This document shows, in pieces, positions 16,254-23,715 of a DNA stretch of 35,188 bases (the first letter of the stretch is position 1; the number at the start of each line of letters is the position of its first letter). Below the pieces are notes generated by a model. It saw only the letters and a program-made list of their open reading frames with translations. It was not told where the DNA came from and did not search any database. Position numbers and translations under genes: made by a program. Origin of the DNA: Wenzhouxiangella sp. (GTDB taxonomy: Bacteria; Pseudomonadota; Gammaproteobacteria; Xanthomonadales; Wenzhouxiangellaceae); the NCBI GenBank assembly GCA_007123055.1, contig SKSJ01000152.1, positions 1 to 35,188 on the forward strand, written 5' to 3'.

Positions 16254-16537
16254 TATTAACCCGGCAGGTATGTAGATCGCATTCAGCCGCCGTGTGGCTT
16301 TCGGCAGCAAGGCAGCGAAACGCCTCTGTAGCACTCCTACAGCAAGTTTCGATAACGCAGTCTGCCGAAAGCCACACGGCGGCCTGTTATTTGAAATCAG
16401 CATGTTAGGGGCTTCAAGCAAGGCCCGACTCTGCGTTCTCGCTCTTGCCAATGGAATCACCATTGGCTGCGAGCGACGCCTTGATTCGGACCCTGCTTGA
16501 AGCCCTGAATGTGATCTACATACCTGCCGGGTTAATA
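16254..16537. mobile_element. nested palindromic element with terminal inverted repeats (MITE-like)
   Basis: The ends are inverted repeats: 16254-16286 pairs with 16505-16537 with one mismatch over about 33 bp (left end begins TATTAACCCGGCAGGTATG). If the flanking TA dinucleotides are the target duplication, the element is 16256-16535 (280 bp). Two hairpin arms lie inside. Arm A (16286-16383, 98 bp) has a perfect 22-bp stem (16286-16307/16362-16383), then CGAAAC/GTTTCG (16316-16321/16346-16351), then CTGTAG/CTACAG around a 5-nt loop (16326-16342). Arm B (16409-16505, 97 bp) has a 12-bp stem (16409-16420/16494-16505), CTCGC/GCGAG, and an 8-bp stem GCCAATGG/CCATTGGC around AATCA (16447-16467). 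No credible ORF is present. It could be a non-autonomous transposon with TA (IS630/mariner-like) or TTAA ends, or a structured RNA. Confidence 0.75.
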
Positions 16538-16547
16538 GTGTTCGATT

Positions 16548-16581
16548 GGTGGCCAATGGCAGGGCCACGCCGTTGGCCACC
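16548..16581. terminator. 9-bp stem hairpin in the thiD/icd convergent gap
   Basis: GGTGGCCAA (16548-16556) and TTGGCCACC (16573-16581) form a perfect 9-bp stem around a 16-nt loop. It lies 65 bp past the end of the isocitrate dehydrogenase gene and outside the palindromic element. No T-run follows on either strand, so a role as a terminator is only tentative. Confidence 0.35.
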
Positions 16582-16612
16582 GCGTCAAACTAGCGGCCAT
16601 CAGCAATCCCCC

Positions 16613-16646
16613 ATTTTACGTTTTACGTTTTACGTTTTGACGTTTT
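16613..16646 (-). repeat. heptamer tandem repeat (AAAACGT) abutting the isocitrate dehydrogenase stop
   Basis: On the minus strand the sequence after the stop codon reads as repeated AAAACGT units (three in register and a fourth offset by one base). On each gene's own sense strand, the same kind of A-rich heptamer thus lies at the 3' ends of both thiD and this gene. The 414-base gap between the two genes holds only this repeat, its partner at 16207-16235, the palindromic element and a short hairpin. Confidence 0.7.
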
Positions 16647-17656
16647 CACGGTCCCAACCGCTCGCAGATCGCGTCGGTAAAGCTCTCGGTGGTGCCGTCA
16701 CCGCCCAGGTCCGGGGTCGTGCGGTCGGCTTTCTCGATGACATCGGCAATCGCCTTTCGGATGCGCGTCGCATTCTCGTACTGATCAAGATGCTCGAGCA
16801 TCTGGGCAGCAGCAAGCAGCAGTGCGCACGGGTTGGCGATTCCCCGGCCGGCGATATCCGGCGCCGAACCGTGAACGGCTTCGAACATGGCCGCACGGTC
16901 ACCGATGTTGGCACCGGGCGCGAGCCCGAGCCCACCGACCAGGCCGGCACACAGGTCGGAGAGGATGTCGCCGAACAGGTTGGTGGTCACCATCACATCG
17001 AACTGCTCGGGGCGCATGACCAGCTGCATGCAGGCATTGTCGACGATGATGTCGTTGAACTCGATATCGTCGTAATCGGCCGCCACTTCACGGGCGACAC
17101 TCAGGAACATGCCCGACACATCCTTGAGAATATTGGCCTTGTGGACGGCGGTGACCTTCTTGCGACCGGCACGCCGGGCCAGATCGAAGGCGAAGCGGAG
17201 TACCCGCTCGCAGCCTTTTCGAGTGACCACCATCTTGGATTCGGCGCGACTGCCATCGGGAGCGGTGAACGCACCTTCGGCCAGGTAGGCCCCCTCGGTG
17301 TTCTCGCGCACCGTGATCAGATCGATATCTTCGTAGCGTGAGGCGGTGCCCTTGAAGCTGATCGCCGGCCGGACATTGGCGTACAGGTCGAAATGCTTGC
17401 GCAGCGCCACGTTGAGCGACTTGAAACCACCCCCCACCGGCGTGGTCAGGGGCGCCTTCAGCGCCACCCGGTTGCGCTCGATCGATTCCAGCGTTGCCGC
17501 CGGCAGCAATTCTCCCGTATCTTCCAGAGCAGCCAGGCCGGCGGGCTGAAAGTCATACTCCAGCCCCGCGTTCAGCGTGTCGAGCACGCGAAGCGTGGCA
17601 TCCATGATTTCGGGGCCGATACCGTCGCCCCGAATGACGGTGATTTGCTGCGTCAC
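16646..17656 (-). CDS. icd: NAD-dependent isocitrate dehydrogenase
   Basis: Oxidatively decarboxylates isocitrate to 2-oxoglutarate in the TCA cycle. The 336-aa protein belongs to the beta-decarboxylating dehydrogenase family. The substrate loop [20 protein letters not shown] (78-97) has the S80/N82/R86 pattern of isocitrate enzymes rather than the LLxLRK pattern of isopropylmalate enzymes. The cofactor loop HGSAPDIAG (262-270) has D267-I268, where NADP enzymes carry K-Y, so NAD+ is expected. Catalytic K173 (VHKAN) and Y124 region (RENTEGAY) are present. It starts with GTG at 17656, only 5 nt after a GATAAT hexamer. Homoisocitrate dehydrogenase is a less likely alternative. Confidence 0.85.
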   Translation of the reverse strand: MTQQITVIRGDGIGPEIMDATLRVLDTLNAGLEYDFQPAGLAALEDTGELLPAATLESIERNRVALKAPLTTPVGGGFKSLNVALRKHFDLYANVRPAISFKGTASRYEDIDLITVRENTEGAYLAEGAFTAPDGSRAESKMVVTRKGCERVLRFAFDLARRAGRKKVTAVHKANILKDVSGMFLSVAREVAADYDDIEFNDIIVDNACMQLVMRPEQFDVMVTTNLFGDILSDLCAGLVGGLGLAPGANIGDRAAMFEAVHGSAPDIAGRGIANPCALLLAAAQMLEHLDQYENATRIRKAIADVIEKADRTTPDLGGDGTTESFTDAICERLGP

Positions 17657-17661
17657 GCGTG

Positions 17662-17670
17662 ATTATCCCA
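17662..17670 (-). promoter_or_regulatory. extended -10 (TGGGATAAT) immediately upstream of icd
   Basis: On the minus strand TGGGATAAT (TG-n plus GATAAT) ends 5 nt before the GTG start at 17656. No Shine-Dalgarno is present in the gap. This predicts transcription starting at or inside the start codon. The rest of the gap to the glutaredoxin gene (17671-17835) shows nothing else that I recognise. Confidence 0.4.
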
Positions 17671-17835
17671 GTTTGTTGATGCAAAAGAGAACGATCCGGT
17701 CGGGCATGCACCCCACCGGCCAGCCAGGGGCCTGAAAGCCCGGATCAACCTCGTATTATAGCCGCAGCAACAAGCCCGGTCAGTCAGACCTGGGTCGCAT
17801 GGGAATCACTCTGGGGCGCCACGTTCGTCGACACC

Positions 17836-18096
17836 TCATGCCGCCAGCATGCGGTCGAGCGCGCCCTCCTGGTCCAGCGCATCGAGGTCGTCGAAGCCGC
17901 CCACATGCTCATCACCGATGAAGATCTGCGGCACGGTACGGCACCCGGATCGCTCCATCATTTCCGCGCGCTTTTCCGGCTCCACGTCGATCGATACCTC
18001 TGTCCAGCTCACGTTCCTCGAGCGGAAAAGTTCTCGCGCCAGAACACAAAAGGGACATGAGGCGGTGGCATAGATAACGACTGGTTTGTGGTTCAA
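17836..18096 (-). CDS. grxC: glutaredoxin (GrxC-like, dithiol)
   Basis: Glutathione-dependent thiol-disulfide oxidoreductase. The 86-aa protein has the dithiol active site CPFC (C14, C17), the cis-proline motif TVPQIF, and the glutathione-binding GGFDDLDAL near the C-terminus, the full class I glutaredoxin pattern. The start is a TTG at 18096; no ATG or GTG is available further upstream in frame, and a GGAAG lies about 10 nt before it. It follows the exported protein gene by about 50 bp and is the last gene of the run tusDC-tusE-exported protein-grxC, so a thiol/sulfur-relay theme is plausible for the group. Confidence 0.92.
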   Translation of the reverse strand: MNHKPVVIYATASCPFCVLARELFRSRNVSWTEVSIDVEPEKRAEMMERSGCRTVPQIFIGDEHVGGFDDLDALDQEGALDRMLAA

Positions 18097-18148
18097 GACT
18101 GCACTTCCGTTGTTGGGCCATTCACGGGGGTCGATCGGACTGCCGGCA

Positions 18149-18901
18149 TCACATCGGGATGCTGTAGGTCAGTCGCTCACCATTGTAAAACTCGATCTGC
18201 TCGGCATCGGGGTTGTAACGGATCCGGATATTGCCCTGCGAGCCGTCGAGCGAGATGAAATCGCCGGCGGCAATGCGGATCGCTTCACCCGAGTCGATAC
18301 GATCGATGACGATACCGGCCCTCGAAGCCGGAGCGTACTCGGCATAACCGAACTCCGGGCCGGCCAGCACGATACCATAGCGCGGTTTGCCGGCGGGATG
18401 ATCGTTGCTGGTCATCACTCCAAGGCCGAACTCCGTCGGGGCACTACCCCCGTTGACGATATCGATCCCGCGAACGATGGCTGGCTGATCGGAGTAATTG
18501 AAGCCATTGACCTCCATGCCCACGGCCGGGCGGCCGCTGTAGGTCACGGCGATGCTGTTGGACCCCCACACTACCCCGCTCTCACCTTCGTTTTCCGCGT
18601 ACAGCGTGGCGCCAACGGCCCGACCGCTACCGGCGAGGCGCGCCATGGCGCCGAGCGCACCCGTATCGGCCTTCTCGCCCTCCGGTATCACGGTGTAAAA
18701 GGCTGAATTGTCAAAGCTGTCGGCCGTGGCCGTGGTACTCACCACCAGCGGCGCCTCTCCGGTACCGTCTTCGTATCCCCATATCCGCAGGATCGGCTCG
18801 GTGCCGTCCCCAAGCACCAGGCTGCCGACCGCCGTCCCCATCACGGCGGAAAAAAAGGAAACCGCGGCGACACTGCCCAGCATGGTCATCGAATGGCGCA
18901 T
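18149..18901 (-). CDS. exported protein of unknown function
   Basis: A 250-aa protein I do not recognise. The N-terminus (MRHSMTMLGSVAAVSFFSAV) is a signal peptide or anchor, with possible cleavage around residues 22-28. The rest is rich in glycine, serine and short beta-strand-like segments (VVWGSNSIAV, VNGFNYSDQPAIVRG, IRIRYNPDAEQIEFYNGERL), without cysteines. The repetitive G/N-rich beta character is reminiscent of phage structural or adhesin-like proteins, but there are no phage genes nearby. The ATG at 18901 is placed 8 nt after a strong AGGAGG; the GTG three bases earlier is also possible. It lies between tusE and grxC on the same strand. Confidence 0.75.
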   Translation of the reverse strand: MRHSMTMLGSVAAVSFFSAVMGTAVGSLVLGDGTEPILRIWGYEDGTGEAPLVVSTTATADSFDNSAFYTVIPEGEKADTGALGAMARLAGSGRAVGATLYAENEGESGVVWGSNSIAVTYSGRPAVGMEVNGFNYSDQPAIVRGIDIVNGGSAPTEFGLGVMTSNDHPAGKPRYGIVLAGPEFGYAEYAPASRAGIVIDRIDSGEAIRIAAGDFISLDGSQGNIRIRYNPDAEQIEFYNGERLTYSIPM

Positions 18902-18923
18902 CACTCAATCCTCCTGGCAATCA

Positions 18924-18941
18924 TGTATTCCTGAGCATACA
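18924..18941. promoter_or_regulatory. TGTAT-N8-ATACA inverted repeat upstream of the exported protein gene
   Basis: The 45-bp gap between tusE and the exported protein gene contains TGTAT and ATACA in inverted arrangement, with centres 13 bp apart, next to the AGGAGG ribosome site. It could be a small operator, but the arms are only 5 bp and could arise by chance. Confidence 0.2.
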
Positions 18942-18946
18942 CCGGT

Positions 18947-19288
18947 TCAAATGCACCAGTCCGGCTTGGGTAATCCACCGTACTTGCAGGCCAGTCGAAC
19001 CGGGCCGTCGGGAAACAGCCGATACAGGTCGCGGCTGGAACCCTCGCCGTGCCGCTCCCGCCAGGCAGCCACCACCACCCGCATCAGCGGCGGATTGCCG
19101 TAGCGGGCGTGGTAGGCGCGCACGAACTCGATCAGCCACCAGTGATCCGCCTCCAGCTCGATCCCGTCGCGATCAGCGACCAACTCGGCCACTTCGGGAA
19201 ACCACTGGTCGGAATCGATCAGGAAACCCTCGGCATCCAGGCCGATTTCGCATGTCCCGACATGCAGGATTTCGGCCACACGGCTCAC
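18947..19288 (-). CDS. tusE: TusE/DsrC family sulfur-relay protein
   Basis: Small sulfur-carrier protein. E. coli TusE receives persulfide from TusBCD and passes it to MnmA for tRNA 2-thiouridine. The 113-aa product shows family hallmarks: an IGLDAEGFLIDSDQWFPEVA N-terminus, a HWWLIEFVRAYHARYGNPP helix, DLYRLFPDGP, and the C-terminal arm CKYGGLPKPDWCI. The arm has both the penultimate cysteine C112 (CysA) and C101 (CysB), 11 residues apart, as in DsrC; E. coli TusE has only the penultimate one. The start is GTG at 19288, overlapping the upstream tusDC stop in GTGA. Function could be tRNA thiolation or a DsrC-like redox role. Confidence 0.88.
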   Translation of the reverse strand: MSRVAEILHVGTCEIGLDAEGFLIDSDQWFPEVAELVADRDGIELEADHWWLIEFVRAYHARYGNPPLMRVVVAAWRERHGEGSSRDLYRLFPDGPVRLACKYGGLPKPDWCI

Positions 19289-19950
19289 AGGACGAGAACC
19301 CCGCGAGCGCCTGCGGTCAACCGCTCAAGCCCTTCCTCGTCGAGCACTTCGACCGGAAGCTCCGATTCGAGATCACCATCGCCGAGCACATGGACGCGAG
19401 CCAGGTCGAAATCCACCAGCTGCCGCCACTGACGGCCCCACCCACCGACCAGGTGCTGGCGCCCTTCGCCGGTGAACACCAGGGTGATGGGGAGATCCAG
19501 GCTGACACCCGCCAGTACCATCTCCAGCCTCTCCCGACTATCCGGCTCGGACGGTACGGAGTCGATGCGGACCACCCACGGATCCGCCAGCGAGGATTCC
19601 TCCGGGGCATGTGTCCCTCGACCCGCGATCCGATAGCCAGTCGCCAACCGGTGCCAGAAGCGAACCAGGCTCGAGATCACGAATGGCGCCAACAGGGTGT
19701 GGGAATGGCGACGTTGCCAGGCTGCTGAACACACTTCCAGCCTCAACCTCGAATCCCCGGACAGCCCGACCCACTGGTCTGAATATCCGGGCATTGCGTG
19801 ATCGACTCCATTGCCGTGAAAGAAAACCACCACTTCACCGGTACACTCCCGTAGTGCCCGGGAAGCCTCATCAACTGTTTCGGCCGCCGTGCCCGACAAC
19901 GGCGCGGAACCGACCAGTACAATCGAGTTGTCGTCAGTGGGCGCTTGCAT
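19285..19950 (-). CDS. TusD-TusC (DsrE-DsrF-like) fusion protein
   Basis: A 221-aa protein that reads as two consecutive DsrE-fold domains. Residues about 9-112 resemble TusD: SIVLVGSAPLSGTAAETVDEA, VVFFHGNGV, and the catalytic cysteine C74 in LEVCSAAWQRRH, aligned with Cys78 of E. coli TusD. Residues about 125-221 resemble TusC: WVVRIDSVPSEP, LEMVLAGVSLDLPITLVFTG and the ending VEVLDEEGLERLTAGARGVL. No TusB-like gene adjoins it. It overlaps tusE by 4 bp (GTGA), which supports a sulfur-relay role in which this fusion hands persulfide to the TusE/DsrC protein. The identification rests on recalled family patterns; the start ATG at 19950 lacks a clear Shine-Dalgarno. Confidence 0.78.
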   Translation of the reverse strand: MQAPTDDNSIVLVGSAPLSGTAAETVDEASRALRECTGEVVVFFHGNGVDHAMPGYSDQWVGLSGDSRLRLEVCSAAWQRRHSHTLLAPFVISSLVRFWHRLATGYRIAGRGTHAPEESSLADPWVVRIDSVPSEPDSRERLEMVLAGVSLDLPITLVFTGEGRQHLVGGWGRQWRQLVDFDLARVHVLGDGDLESELPVEVLDEEGLERLTAGARGVLVL

Positions 19951-20018
19951 CAAACTGTTGTGCGTTCCTGGAGTCTTCGGGTTGAAACAACGCCACTGAT
20001 TTCTGGTCTCAGGAGAGC

Positions 20019-21485
20019 ATGAGAAGACTGATTCCACAACTGGCGCTGATGGTCGCCATTGTATCGCTCACCGGCCTGGTCGGGGCGCAGACGCTGAAAC
20101 TGCCCGACATGGGCGGCACGTCGACGCGTGTCCTCTCGCCCGAGGACGAGCGAACCTTCCCGAAGGATTTCGAGCGATTCCTGCGGGCCAGCCGGCTGTT
20201 GATCGAAGACCCGATGATCCGCGGCTACTTCGAGGATATGGGCTATCGCCTGGTGTCCCATTCCAACCGTCCATCATCGGGCTTTCATTTCTTCGTCATC
20301 AACGAGCCGTCCATCAATGCTTTCGCCGCGCCCGCCGGGGTCATCGGCCTGCATTCGGGACTGATTCTGGCCGCGCACGACGAGAGCGAGGTAGCCGGCG
20401 TGGTGGCCCACGAAATCGCCCATGTCACCCAGGACCACCTTGCACGCAGCATGGAACAGGCCCAGCAGGTCTCCTTGCCCACGCTGCTGGCGACGATCGG
20501 CCTGGCACTGGCCGCCGGTGCCGCCGGTGCCGGGGCCGACGCCGGCCAGGCCATCATCATGAGCGGGCTGGGACTGGCCCAGCAGTTCCAGATCACCCAC
20601 ACTCGCCAGAACGAAGCCGAAGCCGACCGAATCGGCATCGGCCTGCTGGCCGATGCCGGCTACGATCCGCACGGCATGACACGTTTCTTCGAACGGCTGA
20701 ACATGCACATGCGATCCATGGGCCAGGGTCCGCCCGAATACCTGCGCACGCACCCGCTGACCGTCAACCGTATTGCCGAAGCACGTGATCGGGCGGAAAT
20801 GCTGAACGCGCGGGGCGTCCGGGAAGATCAGGAATTTCACTACGTCCAGTCCAGGCTGCGCGCCCTGATGGTGCAACGACCCGAGCAGGCCGAGCAGTTC
20901 TTCCTTGCCCGGATCAACGACGGGACCCGCCCCGAGGCAGCCATGCGCTACGGCCTGGCACTGACCCTGATCCGGGAACGTCGCCTGCAAGAAGCCGGTG
21001 AACAGGTCGAGTGGCTGCTCGAAACCAATGCCAATCGCCAGATCTACAGGCTGCTGGAAGCCGAGTGGTTATTGGCCAGCGGTGAGCTGGAGCAAAGTCT
21101 CGATCGACTTGAAACCCTTTACGGCAAGTATTCCGGCAGTCGTCTCGTTACCACCCAGTATGCCGAGGCGCTGATGCACGAGCGCGACACGGACAAGGCA
21201 GCCCGGGCCGCCGAGATTCTGCGCCATCACTTGCGCCGGCATCCCGGCGACCTTCCCATGACCGAGTTGTACGCGCGCGCTGCCGACCGGGCCGGCGAGC
21301 CGGTGCGGGCCACGGAAGCGCTGGCCGAGAGCTACTACATGCGCGGCGGCATCTACGAGGCCATAGAGCAGTTGGAGCGTGTCAGTCGACGTGAAGATCT
21401 CGACTACTACCAACGCGCACGCGTCAATGCCCGCATAGACGAACTGCGTGCCGAACAGGTACGCCTGGGCGGGCGCCAACCCTGA
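20019..21485 (+). CDS. bepA: periplasmic M48 metalloprotease/chaperone (BepA-like)
   Basis: Zinc metalloprotease and chaperone that promotes assembly of outer-membrane proteins such as LptD and degrades stalled ones. The 488-aa protein begins with a signal peptide (residues 1-23, cleavage after VGA). The zinc site HEIAH is at 131-135 (H131, E132, H135), and E201 in NEAEADRIG is the third ligand. H245 in LRTHPLT corresponds to the regulatory plug histidine of E. coli BepA. The C-terminal half (about 280-480) is a TPR array. Length is close to the E. coli protein (487 aa). AGGAGAG precedes the ATG. It is divergent from tusDC across 68 bp and monocistronic by appearance. Confidence 0.94.
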   Translation: MRRLIPQLALMVAIVSLTGLVGAQTLKLPDMGGTSTRVLSPEDERTFPKDFERFLRASRLLIEDPMIRGYFEDMGYRLVSHSNRPSSGFHFFVINEPSINAFAAPAGVIGLHSGLILAAHDESEVAGVVAHEIAHVTQDHLARSMEQAQQVSLPTLLATIGLALAAGAAGAGADAGQAIIMSGLGLAQQFQITHTRQNEAEADRIGIGLLADAGYDPHGMTRFFERLNMHMRSMGQGPPEYLRTHPLTVNRIAEARDRAEMLNARGVREDQEFHYVQSRLRALMVQRPEQAEQFFLARINDGTRPEAAMRYGLALTLIRERRLQEAGEQVEWLLETNANRQIYRLLEAEWLLASGELEQSLDRLETLYGKYSGSRLVTTQYAEALMHERDTDKAARAAEILRHHLRRHPGDLPMTELYARAADRAGEPVRATEALAESYYMRGGIYEAIEQLERVSRREDLDYYQRARVNARIDELRAEQVRLGGRQP

Positions 21486-21582
21486 TCGCGGGTTGTGTTC
21501 CTCCCCGGCCGAGCGGCCTGCGTCAACAATTCGTCACCTCACCGCGCTATGGTGAACCCTTTTCCAACGCGTGCCGGCCTGC

Positions 21583-23715
21583 ATGACAACTCATTCCCGC
21601 GACAGTCGGACCCGAATCGAACAACCGATCGACGCCCCGGACCGCTGGGAGCATCAAGAGCTGGACGATGCCGGGCTGCTGCTCAACCGGGAGATCAGCC
21701 TGCTCACGTTCACTCGACGCGTACTCGAGCTGGCGCGCGACGATCATATCCCCCTGCTGGAACGACTGCGTTTTCTCTGTATCTCCTGTACCAACCTCGA
21801 TGAGTTCTTCGAGGTGCGAGTCGCCGCGATTCGTCAGCGCATGCAACACGGTGCCAATCAGCCCGGCCCGGATGGACTGACTCCACGCGCCACGCTCACG
21901 GCCATCCGGGAAACCGTCCAGGCCATGGTCGAGACCCAGTACCGGGTCCTCAATCGCGAACTGATGCCGGCCCTGGCCGATCAGGACATTCACATTGTCC
22001 GGCGCGGCGACTGGACCCGGCGTCAGAGCCGCTGGCTGCATCACCACTTCCGCCGTCAGATCATGCCCGTGCTCAGCCCGCTTGGACTTGATCCGGCACA
22101 TCCGTTCCCGCGCATTCTCAACAAGAGCCTCAATTTCGCCGTAGCCGTGGAGGGAAGGGACGCTTTTGGCCGCGACAGCGGCATGGCGCTGGTCAGGGCG
22201 CCCCGATCATTGCCGCGCATCATTCGCATCCCGCGCAGCTACTCCCGCGGTCCGGACGATTTCGTTTTCCTCTCGTCGATCATCCATGCATTCATCGACG
22301 AGCTGTTCCCCGGCATGAACGTACGCGGCTGCTACCAGTTTCGTGTCACGCGCAACAGCGAACTGTTCGTCGACGAAGAAGAGATCGAGGACCTGGCGAG
22401 GGCACTTGAAGGCGAACTCATGGAGCGTGGCTTCGCCGAAGCCGTGCGCCTGGAAGTTGCTGATAACTGTCCGGAGTCCATCGTCCACTTTCTCACCAGC
22501 CGCTTCGGCCTCGGAGAGGAAGATACCTACCGTTGCGATGGCCCGGTCAACCTCAACCGCATGGTGGCCGTTGCCGACCTGACCGACCGGCCGGATCTGA
22601 AATACACACCGTTCCAGCCCCGCACCCCCCGCGCCCTGGAGCACGGTGAACCGTTTGCGGCCATGCGCCGGCGGGACTGGATGCTTCATCATCCATACGA
22701 CAGCTTCCAGCCCGTGCTCGACCTGGCGCGAGCGGCCGCATCCGATCCCCAGGTCCTGGCGATCAAGCAGACCCTGTATCGCACGGGTGCGGATTCTGCC
22801 CTGGTGGCCGTACTCATCGACGCCGCGCGTGCCGGCAAGGACGTCACCGTGGTCGTCGAATTGCGCGCACGCTTCGATGAAGAAGCCAACATCACCCTGG
22901 CCACTCGTCTGCAGGAGGCTGGCGTTCAGGTCGTTTACGGTGTGGTCGGCCACAAGGCCCACGCCAAGATGATGCTGATCGTGCGTCGCGAGGGCTCACA
23001 GTTGCGTCGTTATGCCCATCTGGGCACGGGCAACTACCACCAGGGCACGGCCAAGGCCTATACAGACTGGAGCCTGATCACCGCCAACAAGGAGGTGTGT
23101 CAGGACGTACATCGGGTCTTTCAGCAGTTGACCGGCCTCGGACGGGTCCAGACCCTCAACCGACTCGTGCAATCACCGTTCGGACTGCACGAGTTCCTGC
23201 TCGAGCGCATCGACCGGGAGACCGACAATGCCAGGCAGGGCAAGCCGGCCGGGATCGCGGCCAAGCTCAACGCACTCACCGAACCGGACATCATCCGCGC
23301 GCTCTACCGGGCCTCGCGTGCCGGCGTCACCGTTCGACTGGTGGTACGCGGCATCTGTTGCCTGCGCCCGGGCGTGCCGGGACTGTCGGAGAACATCCGG
23401 GTTCGATCGATACTCGGAAGATTCCTGGAACACAGCCGCGTCTACCACTTCGTCAATGACGACCAACCGGAAACCTACGCATCCAGTGCCGACTGGATGG
23501 AGCGCAACCTGTTCCAGAGAGTGGAAATCTGCTTTCCCATTCTCGACGAGCACGCCGCGCAACGAGTCCGCTCGGAAAGCTTCGATCTCGCCTTCGAGGA
23601 TGACACCCGCGCCTGGGAGCTCAGGCATGACGGGGCCTATGAACTGTGCGAGCCCGGGGGCAATGGCGGTACCGACCTGCAGGAACGACTGATTCGACTT
23701 GCCGATGAGGACTGA
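21583..23715 (+). CDS. ppk: polyphosphate kinase 1
   Basis: Reversibly transfers the gamma phosphate of ATP to make inorganic polyphosphate. The 710-aa protein has the four-domain layout of PPK1: an N-terminal helical domain starting LLNREISLLTFTRRVLELA, a head domain, and two phospholipase-D-like C domains. The autophosphorylated histidine is H479 in YAHLGTGNYHQGTAKAYTDW, and the second conserved histidine is in RFLEHSRVYHF. IKQTLYRTGADS binds ATP. The ATG at 21583 is preferred; an in-frame GTG at 21571 would add four residues. The ppx start lies inside its last codons, so the pair is probably coupled. A TATGGT hexamer at 21551-21556 is a weak promoter candidate. Confidence 0.96.
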   Translation: MTTHSRDSRTRIEQPIDAPDRWEHQELDDAGLLLNREISLLTFTRRVLELARDDHIPLLERLRFLCISCTNLDEFFEVRVAAIRQRMQHGANQPGPDGLTPRATLTAIRETVQAMVETQYRVLNRELMPALADQDIHIVRRGDWTRRQSRWLHHHFRRQIMPVLSPLGLDPAHPFPRILNKSLNFAVAVEGRDAFGRDSGMALVRAPRSLPRIIRIPRSYSRGPDDFVFLSSIIHAFIDELFPGMNVRGCYQFRVTRNSELFVDEEEIEDLARALEGELMERGFAEAVRLEVADNCPESIVHFLTSRFGLGEEDTYRCDGPVNLNRMVAVADLTDRPDLKYTPFQPRTPRALEHGEPFAAMRRRDWMLHHPYDSFQPVLDLARAAASDPQVLAIKQTLYRTGADSALVAVLIDAARAGKDVTVVVELRARFDEEANITLATRLQEAGVQVVYGVVGHKAHAKMMLIVRREGSQLRRYAHLGTGNYHQGTAKAYTDWSLITANKEVCQDVHRVFQQLTGLGRVQTLNRLVQSPFGLHEFLLERIDRETDNARQGKPAGIAAKLNALTEPDIIRALYRASRAGVTVRLVVRGICCLRPGVPGLSENIRVRSILGRFLEHSRVYHFVNDDQPETYASSADWMERNLFQRVEICFPILDEHAAQRVRSESFDLAFEDDTRAWELRHDGAYELCEPGGNGGTDLQERLIRLADED

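Noticed and set aside
16294-16500. 68-aa ORF inside the palindromic element
   Set aside because: It runs through hairpin arms with no ribosome site; the palindrome alone explains the absence of stops.
16646-17656. 3-isopropylmalate dehydrogenase (leuB)
   Set aside because: The SLNVALRK substrate loop is that of isocitrate dehydrogenases, and no leu genes adjoin.
18149-18901. phage tail or prophage remnant
   Set aside because: The protein's beta/glycine-rich look is suggestive, but it has an export signal and there are no other phage genes, integrase or att sites nearby.
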